Source: COMBO-56-21 sp041494275 (lineage in GTDB: Archaea > Thermoplasmatota > Thermoplasmata > UBA10834). From it: DNA of 16,818 nucleotides. Under the pieces are notes generated by a model. It made no database searches. It was not told where the DNA came from and worked only from the letters and a program-made list of their open reading frames with translations. Positions within the stretch are counted from its first letter, which is position 1. Every line of letters starts with the position of its first letter. Made by a program: the position numbers and the translations under genes. Below are positions 1 to 6,829 of this stretch, piece after piece. Location of the stretch: assembly GCA_041494275.1 (NCBI GenBank), contig JBGQAM010000036.1, forward strand, positions 1 through 16,818, read 5' to 3'.

Positions 1-799
1 GCACGGGCCCGTAAATGGTCGTGCCGGCCCTTATCACGGTCTCCTCTCCGATCCCGACAGGCCCTTGGATGACGACCTGGGACTCAATCTTGCCAGCAGT
101 CCGCACAGGAAGGTTCTCGAGAGCAGCAGCGTTCAGCTCGAGAAGGTCCCATGGATACACGGCGTCGATCCAGAGGCCGTCTGAGAACACGGGCGTGAGG
201 GGGTCGAGCCCCAAGCTGGCCTGGACCGCGTTGCTAAGGCCGTACTCGCCCATAGCGATGCACTGGTCTATGAACTGGAATATCCTGTCGCTGAGGCAGT
301 ACATGCCGGTGAGGATTATGTTGGAGATCATCTCGGTAGGCTTCTCGTAGACTCCCTTAATCGAGCCCTTCTCAAGGGTCACCACACCATACTTGGACGG
401 GTTCTCGCTCTCGACAACGAGCGCGCTCGGACATGTTCCAGCCCTCAACAGGTCGCCCACTGCGCGCCTGTCGATGACGTTGTCCCCGGGAAGCACCAGG
501 AACTCCCCGGACATCCGGTCCTTCGCGCATGCGAGGGCATGGCCGTTCCCCAGCTGCTTCTCCTGGACGACATACTCTATCTTCGCCCCGAACTTCTTCC
601 CGTCCTCGAAGTGGGACATGATCCGCTCCTTGCGGTAGCCGACGACCATGATGATATCGTGGACATCGTTCTTAACGAGCGAATCCACGACATACTCCAG
701 GATAGGCCGGTTCGCGATGGGAATCATCACCTTCGGCTCCGACGCCGTGAGCGGCCGAAGCCTCATGCCTTCCCCCGCAGCCAGCACTACAGCCTTCAT
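1..799 (-). CDS. GlmU-like sugar-1-phosphate nucleotidylyltransferase, 3' part cut off
   Basis: This gene starts at an ATG at 797-799 on the minus strand and runs off the left edge, leaving 266 codons. The N-terminus carries the nucleotidyltransferase signature (AAGEGMRLRPLT at residues 7-18, then EPKVMIP), with the G-x-G-x-R loop that binds the NTP and Lys23. Further motifs are PGDN near 104-107 and WIDAVYPWDLLELN near 210-223, typical of the archaeal bifunctional sugar-1-phosphate nucleotidylyltransferase/acetyltransferase family. From about residue 237 hydrophobic hexapeptide-like repeats begin (IESQVVIQGPVGIGEETVI), the start of a left-handed beta-helix. The family activates glucose-1-phosphate, glucosamine-1-phosphate or N-acetylglucosamine-1-phosphate to NDP-sugars for surface glycans. 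The exact sugar and nucleotide cannot be read from the sequence. A TATA-like ATTTTATC lies close upstream (about 814-823). Confidence 0.9.
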   Translation of the reverse strand, partial: MKAVVLAAGEGMRLRPLTASEPKVMIPIANRPILEYVVDSLVKNDVHDIIMVVGYRKERIMSHFEDGKKFGAKIEYVVQEKQLGNGHALACAKDRMSGEFLVLPGDNVIDRRAVGDLLRAGTCPSALVVESENPSKYGVVTLEKGSIKGVYEKPTEMISNIILTGMYCLSDRIFQFIDQCIAMGEYGLSNAVQASLGLDPLTPVFSDGLWIDAVYPWDLLELNAAALENLPVRTAGKIESQVVIQGPVGIGEETVIRAGTTIYGPV

Positions 800-867
800 C
801 AGAAACCCACCGGATAAAATCCTACATGGTTGCCGCCACTTAATGGTTTCCCACTACAGGCCAGCAA

Positions 868-1113
868 TCACTCCTCCTCTTCGCCTTCCTCGTTGATCTG
901 ACCATAGATCTTACGGTTCCGTGCCTCGACCTTCATCTGCGTGGCCTCCTCGAACACATCGCACTCGCACCTGATACGAGTCATCATGTCCTTCTTCACG
1001 CAGTAGCCGAATCCGGGTCCAGAACCCTCCTCGGGCCGCGGGTCCCAAGACAAGCACACTGGGCACAACTGCCGCTCATTCTTGCCGCCTTTGCAGGATG
1101 GATGAGAAGTCAC
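868..1113 (-). CDS. Small cysteine-rich protein, probable zinc binder
   Basis: This 81-residue protein of unknown function has Cys7, a CPVC pair at 17-20, Cys38 and a CEC at 49-51, enough for one or two zinc sites. The C-terminus is a charged tail ending in a run of glutamates. It lies upstream of the nucleotidylyltransferase gene on the same strand with 68 bases between them. No in-frame ATG precedes the reading frame, so a GTG start at 1113 is the best choice. A GATATATC box sits 23-30 bases before it, which would give an almost leaderless transcript. The cysteine pattern and coding-like composition support a real gene. I do not recognise a named family. Confidence 0.65.
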   Translation of the reverse strand: MTSHPSCKGGKNERQLCPVCLSWDPRPEEGSGPGFGYCVKKDMMTRIRCECDVFEEATQMKVEARNRKIYGQINEEGEEEE

Positions 1114-1135
1114 GGGCCTCGTATGTGTCTTACCC

Positions 1136-1143
1136 GATATATC
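1136..1143 (-). promoter_or_regulatory. TATA-like box for the small cysteine-rich gene
   Basis: GATATATC is centred about 27 bases upstream of the GTG at 1113, the spacing expected for a leaderless archaeal transcript. It is palindromic, so strand is inferred from the neighbouring gene. Confidence 0.35.
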
Positions 1144-1255
1144 AGAATTTCTATTGATGGGGCCGACCTAGGCCGTTTTCCCGAGCCATCTGGATGTAGC
1201 CTACAAGCAGTGCTGGCTACTATCTGGCCGTGCTGAAATAGATCCTCTGGATGCC

Positions 1256-2407
1256 ATGACAAATCGAGGGACCAGAGGCGCCTACAGAAAGGAAGACAGG
1301 ATCGCATTGCCACCGGAACTGCAGAAGGAATTGGTCGAGAAGGCAGCCGCCAAGTACGGCAACTGCCAAGAGCTCGCCAAACACCTGAACATACCGAAGT
1401 CCTCCGTGCACTATTATCGAATCGGGAGACTCACCATGCCGGCCTCCATACTTGATCAGATGCTCCAGATTGCAGGAGACGAGGATCTCGAGGAGAAGAT
1501 CGCAGGCCGAGGAATAACCAAAGACCGGACATGGGCGAACGAACATGCGATCAGTGTCTTCCGCGAGATGTGCCGCGACAAGCTGAGATTGCCGACGAAA
1601 GATGAACTGGAAGAAGATGACGAACTCAGGAGGAAGGCAGCCGCCATCGTATCGTACGTCTTGGCCGAAGGATCCGTCTGGCTTCAGAAGGAAAGGTGGG
1701 GAGAATGTGCCGTCAACATCACGTTCGCCGCTCACGAGACGGATCTATATGATCATTTCAGGTCGTTGTGTAGGGATGTCTTCCTCTATGACATTGGTCC
1801 TCCCCAGAAACCTGGAAACGGAGCAGCTGCGATTAGAGGTTTCATCTACTCGCGATTCGTAGCAGAATGGCTAATGGAAAATGAAGTATTGCCTGGCGAG
1901 AAATCGGCGCGAGATATGCACTTGCCGAAATGGGTAAGGAATAGCCATGACGCACATACATTGATTGCTAGTCTCCAACCATGGTGCGACGGCGAAGGCA
2001 CTGTCGCATTGCAGGAGAACGGAAAACCGACATTCTCACTCGTCCAAGCCAGACACACTGATCTATGTCTCGCAGACTTGCCATACACACCGGCGATAAA
2101 GGGACCGAGATACATACGAAGAGGCGATTTGGCTCTTCTCCCGTTGAACGGAACATCGGCACTCCAGTCGCTGACAGCAGTATACCGAAGCACGATACTC
2201 CAGAACGTATCATGCTTGTTTCTCAAGCTCGGGTTCAACCCAAAGGTCCGCCTATCGAACATCTATTTGAAAGACGATGGTTACTGGAGCTGTCAATGGA
2301 TATTGAGAATCCCCAGCTTCGAAACGAAGACGCTTTTGGAGCTCAATCTCATCAGGCAGGAGAGGAAGAGGAATCGGATCATTAATGGCGCATATAAAAT
2401 TCAGTGA
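1256..2407 (+). CDS. Free-standing HTH plus LAGLIDADG-type homing-endonuclease-like protein
   Basis: This 383-residue protein has a putative helix-turn-helix at about residues 36-62 (QELAKHLNIPKSSVHYYRIG). Two LAGLIDADG-like segments follow: IVSYVLAEGSV at 131-141 and LIASLQPWCDGEGTV at 236-250. Each ends in the acidic-glycine pair (AEG, DGEG) in which the acidic residue binds the catalytic metal. Between them, a segment around KSARDMHLPKWV resembles the 'gKs...r.iP..i' linker common in the family. LAGLIDADG proteins usually cut double-stranded DNA; some become regulators or splicing maturases. No intein or intron host is visible, so this copy is free-standing. The gene becomes AT-rich with many ATA codons towards its end and abuts the 3' side of the initiator tRNA gene, which hints at lateral acquisition. 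The start is the ATG at 1256; no strong SD was seen. Confidence 0.75.
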   Translation: MTNRGTRGAYRKEDRIALPPELQKELVEKAAAKYGNCQELAKHLNIPKSSVHYYRIGRLTMPASILDQMLQIAGDEDLEEKIAGRGITKDRTWANEHAISVFREMCRDKLRLPTKDELEEDDELRRKAAAIVSYVLAEGSVWLQKERWGECAVNITFAAHETDLYDHFRSLCRDVFLYDIGPPQKPGNGAAAIRGFIYSRFVAEWLMENEVLPGEKSARDMHLPKWVRNSHDAHTLIASLQPWCDGEGTVALQENGKPTFSLVQARHTDLCLADLPYTPAIKGPRYIRRGDLALLPLNGTSALQSLTAVYRSTILQNVSCLFLKLGFNPKVRLSNIYLKDDGYWSCQWILRIPSFETKTLLELNLIRQERKRNRIINGAYKIQ

Positions 2408-2430
2408 TTTATATATTAATTGCTTAAATT

Positions 2431-2505
2431 TAGCGGGGGCTAGATTTGAACTAGCGATCTTCAGGTTATGAGCCTGATGGGATTTCCAAGCTACCCCACC
2501 CCGCT
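2431..2505 (-). tRNA. Initiator tRNA-Met (CAT)
   Basis: The minus strand folds into a complete cloverleaf. The acceptor stem is AGCGGGG/CCCCGCT with discriminator A. The D arm begins GGGT. The anticodon stem is TCAGG/CCTGA around loop CTCATAA, and the T arm is GCTAG-TTCAAAT-CTAGC. The A1:U72 pair and AGCGGGG start identify the archaeal initiator rather than elongator Met or Ile2. Position 29:41 is A:U where the usual initiator has G:C. There is no intron and CCA is not encoded. Confidence 0.96.
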
Positions 2506-2529
2506 GTTTCCGACTAACGGTGACGGTAT

Positions 2530-2537
2530 AGTTAAAA
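2530..2537 (-). promoter_or_regulatory. TATA box of the initiator tRNA gene
   Basis: On the minus strand this reads TTTTAACT, preceded by a purine/AT-rich stretch, 25-32 bases upstream of the mature tRNA 5' end. Transcription would therefore start at or very near the first tRNA base. Confidence 0.6.
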
Positions 2538-2566
2538 GTATCCGTGTGACAGAGTGATGAATCGTT

Positions 2567-2905
2567 TCAGAAGAACTTTCTCAGCCTGAGCAAATCCTCG
2601 ATCGAGCCCTTCACTTGAATCTTCCTCGTTGCATAAGCCTTCATCACTCTCAGTTCCCCGCTCCGCAGCTGATGCAGCGTCTCCTTGCTCGCGATAATTC
2701 GGATGTCTGGATTCTGAGTCGGGCCTTTGTTCAGTTCACCGACACGCGCGTTCTCCAGCACGAAATTGTAGAGCTCCCCATCCGTGATCTCGACCTGTAT
2801 GACTTTCCTCACGCCTTGGAGCTCCGCGCTGAGTTTCGGATCCTCCGCGGCCTTCTTGTTGAACCTAACGATGGTTTCTTTCAGGAGCTCTTCGACCAAT
2901 TTCAT
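2567..2905 (-). CDS. SCP2 sterol-transfer-like domain protein
   Basis: This 112-residue protein resembles the SCP2 fold. It has an N-terminal helix (MKLVEELLKETIVRFN), a strand-rich middle (VRKVIQVEITDGELYNFVLE), then the segment PDIRIIASKETLHQLRSGELRVMKAY. That segment matches the family pattern 'adv.i..s.e.l..l..G.l.p..A' before the closing 'i.vkG.....l..l' (IQVKGSIEDLLRLRKFF). SCP2 domains bind hydrophobic ligands in a cavity; the ligand here is unknown. The ATG at 2903-2905 overlaps the RNase HII stop in an ATGA, so the two should be translationally coupled. GAGGG directly precedes the start codon. The longer open frame upstream lies inside the RNase HII gene in another frame and is not credible coding sequence. 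Confidence 0.82.
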   Translation of the reverse strand: MKLVEELLKETIVRFNKKAAEDPKLSAELQGVRKVIQVEITDGELYNFVLENARVGELNKGPTQNPDIRIIASKETLHQLRSGELRVMKAYATRKIQVKGSIEDLLRLRKFF

Positions 2906-3543
2906 CCCTCGAATGTATCGAGCTTCCGCAAAGAGTACAACATCATTAGGTTTTTGGCGGGCTCCCAGGACATGCGGGTGTGCGGAGGGCAGCATTTGTG
3001 TTCGGACACGTAGCATTCCAAGAAGGAGGTGGTGATCGGATCCGTCATGTATCCCGAGCCAATCGGCACTCCTATCTCGCTTTCGATTTCCCTGATGCGG
3101 GCGTCTCTCGCAACCTTCGCTACTATGGAGGCCGCTGACACGACGGGGTACGTATCGTCGGCCTTGTGCTCGGAGACAATCTTGGGACTGCACTTGAGCT
3201 TGGCCTTGATCATCTTCGCGAACTGTTCTTCGCTTGTGTCGGCCGCGTCGACATACGCCACTTCGGGCGAGAACCGGTCGATGAGTCGCGCGAAGACATC
3301 TGCTTCCATCTCATTGAGAGAACAGTCTCTCAGATCTATCTCTTCCGCGGGCACCTCGATCAGTTCGACCATCGCCAGCTTGCGTATCTTTGGCGCGAGC
3401 TCCTCTCGTTTCCTAGGCGTGAGCTTCTTCGAGTCTCTGACGCCGAGACTAATGAGTGAGGCATCCGACTCGACCGCGACGGCGCACACCACCATCGGGC
3501 CCAGAACCGGCCCTCTGCCCGCCTCATCCACGCCGCAAATCAT
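2902..3543 (-). CDS. rnhB: Ribonuclease HII
   Basis: This 213-residue protein starts MICGVDEAGRGPVLGPMVV, the RNase HII signature. The four catalytic carboxylates are visible as Asp6, Glu7, Asp99 (YVDAADT) and Asp129 (KADDTYPVVSAASIVAK). GSGYMTDP at 162-169 is the motif containing the conserved tyrosine. The enzyme cleaves RNA in RNA/DNA hybrids and nicks 5' of single ribonucleotides in DNA. Its length is normal for the archaeal type. The open frame continues 256 codons further upstream, but that part is antisense to the membrane protein gene at 3629-4360 and has an alanine/threonine-rich low-complexity composition, so the ATG at 3543 is the start. It overlaps the downstream SCP2 gene by four bases. 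Confidence 0.96.
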   Translation of the reverse strand: MICGVDEAGRGPVLGPMVVCAVAVESDASLISLGVRDSKKLTPRKREELAPKIRKLAMVELIEVPAEEIDLRDCSLNEMEADVFARLIDRFSPEVAYVDAADTSEEQFAKMIKAKLKCSPKIVSEHKADDTYPVVSAASIVAKVARDARIREIESEIGVPIGSGYMTDPITTSFLECYVSEHKCCPPHTRMSWEPAKNLMMLYSLRKLDTFEG

Positions 3544-3596
3544 GGCTCTCTGATAGGGGAGAGCGTAGATAGAGGTTTTGAGTTCCGTCCGGAAAG

Positions 3597-3604
3597 TCTT
3601 AATG
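3597..3604 (+). promoter_or_regulatory. TATA box for the glycine-rich membrane protein
   Basis: TCTTAATG is preceded by GGAAAG, a BRE-like stretch of the same form seen before several other genes here. It sits 25-32 bases before the ATG at 3629. It also contains the upstream in-frame ATG at 3602, which argues against that ATG as the start. Confidence 0.5.
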
Positions 3605-3628
3605 TCCCTCTGGACAATATTGCCGGAG

Positions 3629-4360
3629 ATGATTGCTAGGGCACAGCAGAGTCTTCTTGGCTTGGATTTGAGTGCGAACAAGGACCTGCTTCTCATTGTC
3701 TCCATCTTGTTGATTGTTGTCGGTCTTTTCCTTGCGTTCTCTGGCCGCAGGATCTGGAAGCGCGTGATGTCCTTGATTGGGGCGATCATCGGTGGGCTGA
3801 TCGGCTTCGCGATCGGCACTGCTATCGGAGGCGTGCTCATGGGGTTCATCGTTGGTGCCCTAGCTTCGATGGTCGGAGGTGCTCTGTTCGTCTTCTTGGC
3901 GCGGGTAGGAATCGGTGTTGTCAGCGGTGTTCTGGGTTTTTTCGTGGTCAACCTTCTCTTCGCGAACGAGATGGCTGCCCTCATAGCTGGAGTCGCCGCG
4001 TTCGCTCTCACCTTCGCATTCATAGAAGTCGCAATCGGAATCGTGACCGCTGTCGTTGGCGGTCTGCTTGTAGGGTTTGGGCTTGTATTGATGGAGCAAG
4101 ACATGATGGTCGTCGTGCTCAGCCTTCTAGCGGTGATGGTCCTTGGCGCCGCTTTCCAGATGATTGCGCTCAAGGACGAGTCCGAGCACAAGCGCAGGAT
4201 GGATAGGGTTGGTTCGAGGAGCGCCGTCGCCGCGGCCGCGGTGGCTCCCCCAGAACCTCCTCCGATGCCTGGAAGGACATGCCCGAAGTGCGGCGGACCG
4301 CTCAGGTACATCCCTGAATACGACAGGTACTTCTGCTATCGGTGCCAGCAGTACGAGTGA
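3629..4360 (+). CDS. Glycine-rich multi-pass membrane protein (DUF4203-like) with C-terminal zinc ribbon
   Basis: This 243-residue protein has several hydrophobic, glycine-rich segments, for example LIVSILLIVVGLFLAF, IGAIIGGLIGFAIGTAIGG, FIVGALASMVGGALFVFLA and GVVSGVLGFFVVNLLF. Two or three more follow before a short cytoplasmic KDESEHKRR stretch and an Ala/Pro-rich linker. The last 29 residues form a zinc ribbon with Cys218, Cys221, Cys236 and Cys239 (CPKCGG ... CYRC). The glycine-rich pattern resembles TM7S3/TM198-like DUF4203 domains. Function is unknown. In-frame starts also exist at 3578 (TTG) and 3602 (ATG). The start at 3629 is preferred because the TATA-like box covers 3602 and GGAG directly precedes 3629. 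The gene is divergent from RNase HII. Confidence 0.8.
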   Translation: MIARAQQSLLGLDLSANKDLLLIVSILLIVVGLFLAFSGRRIWKRVMSLIGAIIGGLIGFAIGTAIGGVLMGFIVGALASMVGGALFVFLARVGIGVVSGVLGFFVVNLLFANEMAALIAGVAAFALTFAFIEVAIGIVTAVVGGLLVGFGLVLMEQDMMVVVLSLLAVMVLGAAFQMIALKDESEHKRRMDRVGSRSAVAAAAVAPPEPPPMPGRTCPKCGGPLRYIPEYDRYFCYRCQQYE

Positions 4361-4404
4361 ATAAAAAGCAGGGCTGAGCTACCGTTCGAATAGTAAATTC
4401 GCCA

Positions 4405-4412
4405 CTATTTAT
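4405..4412 (+). promoter_or_regulatory. TATA box of the mptA operon
   Basis: CTATTTAT lies 27-34 bases before the TTG at 4439, which fits a leaderless or near-leaderless transcript for mptA. Confidence 0.5.
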
Positions 4413-4438
4413 TATTCTAGCCAGGTTATGGCGACCCG

Positions 4439-5335
4439 TTGACGCAAAAAGACACTCTGGATTGTCAAGCCAAGAGACTCAAAGACAGCTTCAAGTTGAC
4501 AAGGGTTGGGGTGACTGGAGTCCGCAAACCCATCGTTGTCCACAGGGACGGGAAGGACAACCATCTTACTGCCGTGATCGATGTCTTCGTCGACCTCCCA
4601 TCGACTCAGCGCGGATCGCACATGTCCCGGAACGTCGAGGTCATCACCGAGATGCTCGAGGAGAGCGTGAGAGCGAAGGTATCGAGCCTCGAGCAGCTGA
4701 CCGCGAACCTGTGCAAGAAGCTCCTTGAGAGGCACGAATACGCCAGCTTCGCCGAGGTCCAAATGTCCGCCGATTACTTTCTCGAGCGGCGGCCTGATGG
4801 CGGCAAAGCCTCGCTCGAGCCGTTCAAGCTGACGGCGAAGGCCACGGCGATGCGAGGGAACGGCCTGATGAAACTCATCGGAGTCGAAGTCCAGGGAATG
4901 ACGGCATGTCCGTGCGCCATGGAGACGATTAGGCACCAGCTCGCGGCGAAGCGTCCGGGCCTCAAGAAGATCCCGTCAGATGTCCCGATGATATCCCACA
5001 ATCAGAGGAATAGGACCTCGCTGATCCTCGAAGTACCCGAACACGTCGACATCGAGGCCGACGACCTGATCGACATCGTCGAGGGCTCGCTCAGCAGCCC
5101 GACGTACGGAATATTGAAGCGCAAGGACGAGGCGAACGTCGTCTTGAAGGCGCATGAGAACCCGAAGTTCGTAGAGGATGTCGTCAGGGACATACTCGGC
5201 AAGGTCTTGCGGAAGTACAAGGACCTGGACGACTCGGTGCACGTGACAGTGCGGAGCGAGAGCGAGGAGTCGATCCACAAGCACAACGCTTTTGCCGAGA
5301 GAGTCACTACCCTGGGCGAGCTGAGGAGCAAGTGA
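4439..5335 (+). CDS. mptA: GTP cyclohydrolase MptA (FolE2 type)
   Basis: This 298-residue protein belongs to the FolE2/MptA family. Visible motifs are PSTQRGSHMSRNVEVI (residues 54-69, metal-binding His61), GMTACPCAMETI (153-164, with the family's metal-binding cysteine region at 157-159) and SHNQRNRTSL (186-195). Archaeal MptA converts GTP to 7,8-dihydroneopterin 2',3'-cyclic phosphate, the first step of methanopterin-type pterin synthesis. The length is close to normal. The only ATG nearby (4428) is out of frame and soon stops, so the TTG at 4439 is the best start, with a TATA box 27-34 bases upstream. Its TGA overlaps the GTG of the downstream phosphatase (GTGA), indicating an operon. Confidence 0.93.
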   Translation: MTQKDTLDCQAKRLKDSFKLTRVGVTGVRKPIVVHRDGKDNHLTAVIDVFVDLPSTQRGSHMSRNVEVITEMLEESVRAKVSSLEQLTANLCKKLLERHEYASFAEVQMSADYFLERRPDGGKASLEPFKLTAKATAMRGNGLMKLIGVEVQGMTACPCAMETIRHQLAAKRPGLKKIPSDVPMISHNQRNRTSLILEVPEHVDIEADDLIDIVEGSLSSPTYGILKRKDEANVVLKAHENPKFVEDVVRDILGKVLRKYKDLDDSVHVTVRSESEESIHKHNAFAERVTTLGELRSK

Positions 5336-6042
5336 CCGAGCGAAGAAGGCAGAAGCCCGAGCCAGGGGCGATCAAAGCTCTCGCGGTGGACATCGACGGA
5401 ACGCTCGCAGATGATTCTAGGAGGGTCAACCTCGATACCGTGGCCGCGCTCCGAGAAGTCCAAGATTCCGGGATACCGGTGATGCTAGCAAGCGGGAACG
5501 TCCTGCCGATCGCGTACGCGCTCTCCAATTACCTGGGCCTCAGAGGGCCGATCGTTGCCGAGAACGGAGGGATCGTATCATACAATCAGAAGATATGGGT
5601 ATTGGGAGATCCCACGGGTCCCCGCAAAGCATACGATTTTCTCAGGACGAAGATGGACGCTCAGAAGCTCTTCACCGACAAATGGCGAGAGACCGAAGTT
5701 GGACTCACGCGCGAAGTGAGTCTCGACAAGGTAAGAGAGATTTTGAAGGATTGGCCAGTCGATGTTCAGACCACAGGCTGGGCGGTCCACATCATGGAGA
5801 AGGGGATGAACAAGTTCAGAGGGATCCAGAAGGGCTGTGAGCTACTCGGGATATCACCAAGGGATGTGGCCGCGATAGGCGATTCAGATAACGATGAGAT
5901 GATGATCCGCGAGTGCGGATACGGAATCGCGGTCGGAAACGCGTTCGAGGACACGAAGCGAGCGGCGTCCTTCGTCGCCAAGGGATCCGATGGCAAAGGC
6001 GTGATCGAAGGGCTCGTGTGGCTAGCGATCCTGAGACGCTAG
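5332..6042 (+). CDS. Phosphoglycolate phosphatase, archaeal HAD family
   Basis: This 236-residue HAD hydrolase shows motif I DIDGTLAD (nucleophile Asp20, acid/base Asp22), motif II ASGN (53-56), the motif III lysine at about 161 (GMNKFRGI) and motif IV GDSDNDEMM (183-191). A cap domain lies between motifs II and III. The order and size match the archaeal phosphoglycolate phosphatase/Cof-like group, known from the Thermoplasma acidophilum enzyme. The likely reaction is 2-phosphoglycolate to glycolate plus phosphate, a cleanup reaction, but sugar phosphates cannot be excluded. The GTG start overlaps the mptA stop by four bases, so translation is probably coupled. The first 14 residues are a basic extension absent from typical members. 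Confidence 0.88.
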   Translation: MTERRRQKPEPGAIKALAVDIDGTLADDSRRVNLDTVAALREVQDSGIPVMLASGNVLPIAYALSNYLGLRGPIVAENGGIVSYNQKIWVLGDPTGPRKAYDFLRTKMDAQKLFTDKWRETEVGLTREVSLDKVREILKDWPVDVQTTGWAVHIMEKGMNKFRGIQKGCELLGISPRDVAAIGDSDNDEMMIRECGYGIAVGNAFEDTKRAASFVAKGSDGKGVIEGLVWLAILRR

Positions 6043-6051
6043 TCTCGGAAG

Positions 6052-6059
6052 GTTTTATC
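6052..6059 (+). promoter_or_regulatory. TATA box of the 51-residue zinc protein
   Basis: GTTTTATC is preceded by the BRE-like CGGAAG and lies 28-35 bases before the ATG at 6087. Confidence 0.55.
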
Positions 6060-6086
6060 TCGCAGCGAATCGCTTAGAAGTACGCC

Positions 6087-6242
6087 ATGTCGATGATCGG
6101 CATTTGCAGCATATGCGGTCGGCCGGCAAATTCGACTTGCCCGCTCTGTGGAAGGCTTGTCTGCCTGCAGGATTCTGACCCCGTCACCCGCGTGTGCCGG
6201 ACCTGCGGTGGGAGACAACATGGAGTGAAGCGGTTGACCTGA
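6087..6242 (+). CDS. 51-residue zinc-finger-like protein
   Basis: This short gene encodes MSMIGICSICGRPANSTCPL followed by CGRLVC and a tail with CRTCGGRQHG. Cysteines fall at 7, 10, 18, 21, 26, 37 and 40, spaced as CxxC-x7-CxxC-x4-C and a final CxxC, with His45 near the end. Such spacing can hold two zinc ions, in a B-box or HIT-finger-like manner, often as a protein-protein adaptor. A TATA-like box with BRE lies about 30 bases upstream. A second in-frame ATG at 6093 is possible. The gene ends seven bases before the stop of the convergent TPR gene. No named family is recognised. Confidence 0.7.
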   Translation: MSMIGICSICGRPANSTCPLCGRLVCLQDSDPVTRVCRTCGGRQHGVKRLT

Positions 6243-6248
6243 GTGTGA

Positions 6249-6737
6249 TCAGAGGAGCTTCTTCGCCTCTTCCTCTGTGATGCCCGCGGCCTTCAGGAGG
6301 TACTTCAGACCCTTCTTGAGAATGATCTCCTTGGTCTTGTCGTCAAGGAACTTCTCCATGACCACGGGCGCCCTCAGGATGTACTCGACCCCGAACTCTG
6401 AGAAGTAGTATCTCGCATTGTCCGGGTCTAGCTCGGCGGCCTTCAGATAGGCAGCCTCCGCCTCGTTGAACCTGCCGATCTCGATGAGATATGCCGCGTA
6501 CGATGATTGGTAGATGGGATTCTTCGGGTCCAGCTCGACGGACTTCTTGTAGAGCTCCATGACCTCCTCGGGAGCCATCTTCGGAACACCTACGGATGCC
6601 TCGGCCTTTCCGAAGTAGGCGTCAGCGCACTTGGGGTCCGCCTTCAGGACCTTGTTGTACTTCGATACTGCGGCGTCGAAATCGCCGTTGGCCAACGCAT
6701 CCTGCGCTTCCATCAAGTCCTTCTCAATACCCGCCAT
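6249..6737 (-). CDS. TPR-repeat protein
   Basis: This 162-residue protein is built mainly of tetratricopeptide repeats, at about residues 4-36 (ALANGDFDAAVSKYNKVLKA), 38-72 and 75-108 (YLIEIGRFNEAEAAYLKAAE, then LDPDN). The helical C-terminus (about 120-162) ends in KAAGITEEEAKKLL. TPRs form a superhelix that binds other proteins. There is no signal peptide or membrane segment, so it should be cytoplasmic; the partner is unknown. The ATG at 6737 has GGAG three bases upstream, and TATAAAAC (minus-strand GTTTTATA) lies about 55 bases upstream, giving a leader of roughly 25-30 bases. Confidence 0.87.
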   Translation of the reverse strand: MAGIEKDLMEAQDALANGDFDAAVSKYNKVLKADPKCADAYFGKAEASVGVPKMAPEEVMELYKKSVELDPKNPIYQSSYAAYLIEIGRFNEAEAAYLKAAELDPDNARYYFSEFGVEYILRAPVVMEKFLDDKTKEIILKKGLKYLLKAAGITEEEAKKLL

Positions 6738-6787
6738 AGACTCCGCCCGCCTAATCTCAGATTCGGGTATATCAATACTCGAAGGGC

Positions 6788-6796
6788 GTATAAAAC
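6788..6796 (-). promoter_or_regulatory. TATA box of the TPR gene
   Basis: On the minus strand the element reads GTTTTATAC, preceded by GGAAAC as BRE. It is the strongest promoter-like string between the TPR gene and the membrane protein gene. Confidence 0.6.
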
Positions 6797-6829
6797 GTTT
6801 CCTCGAAAGGATCAGAGTCTCTTCACAAT

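Noticed and set aside
2906..3193. N-terminal extension of the SCP2-domain frame
   Set aside because: It lies in another frame of the RNase HII coding sequence, and the ATG at 2905 gives a complete SCP2 domain with an ATGA overlap.
3544..4311. Long minus-strand open frame upstream of and fused to RNase HII
   Set aside because: It is antisense to the glycine-rich membrane protein, is Ala/Thr/Pro-rich low-complexity sequence, and RNase HII has a complete N-terminus at 3543.
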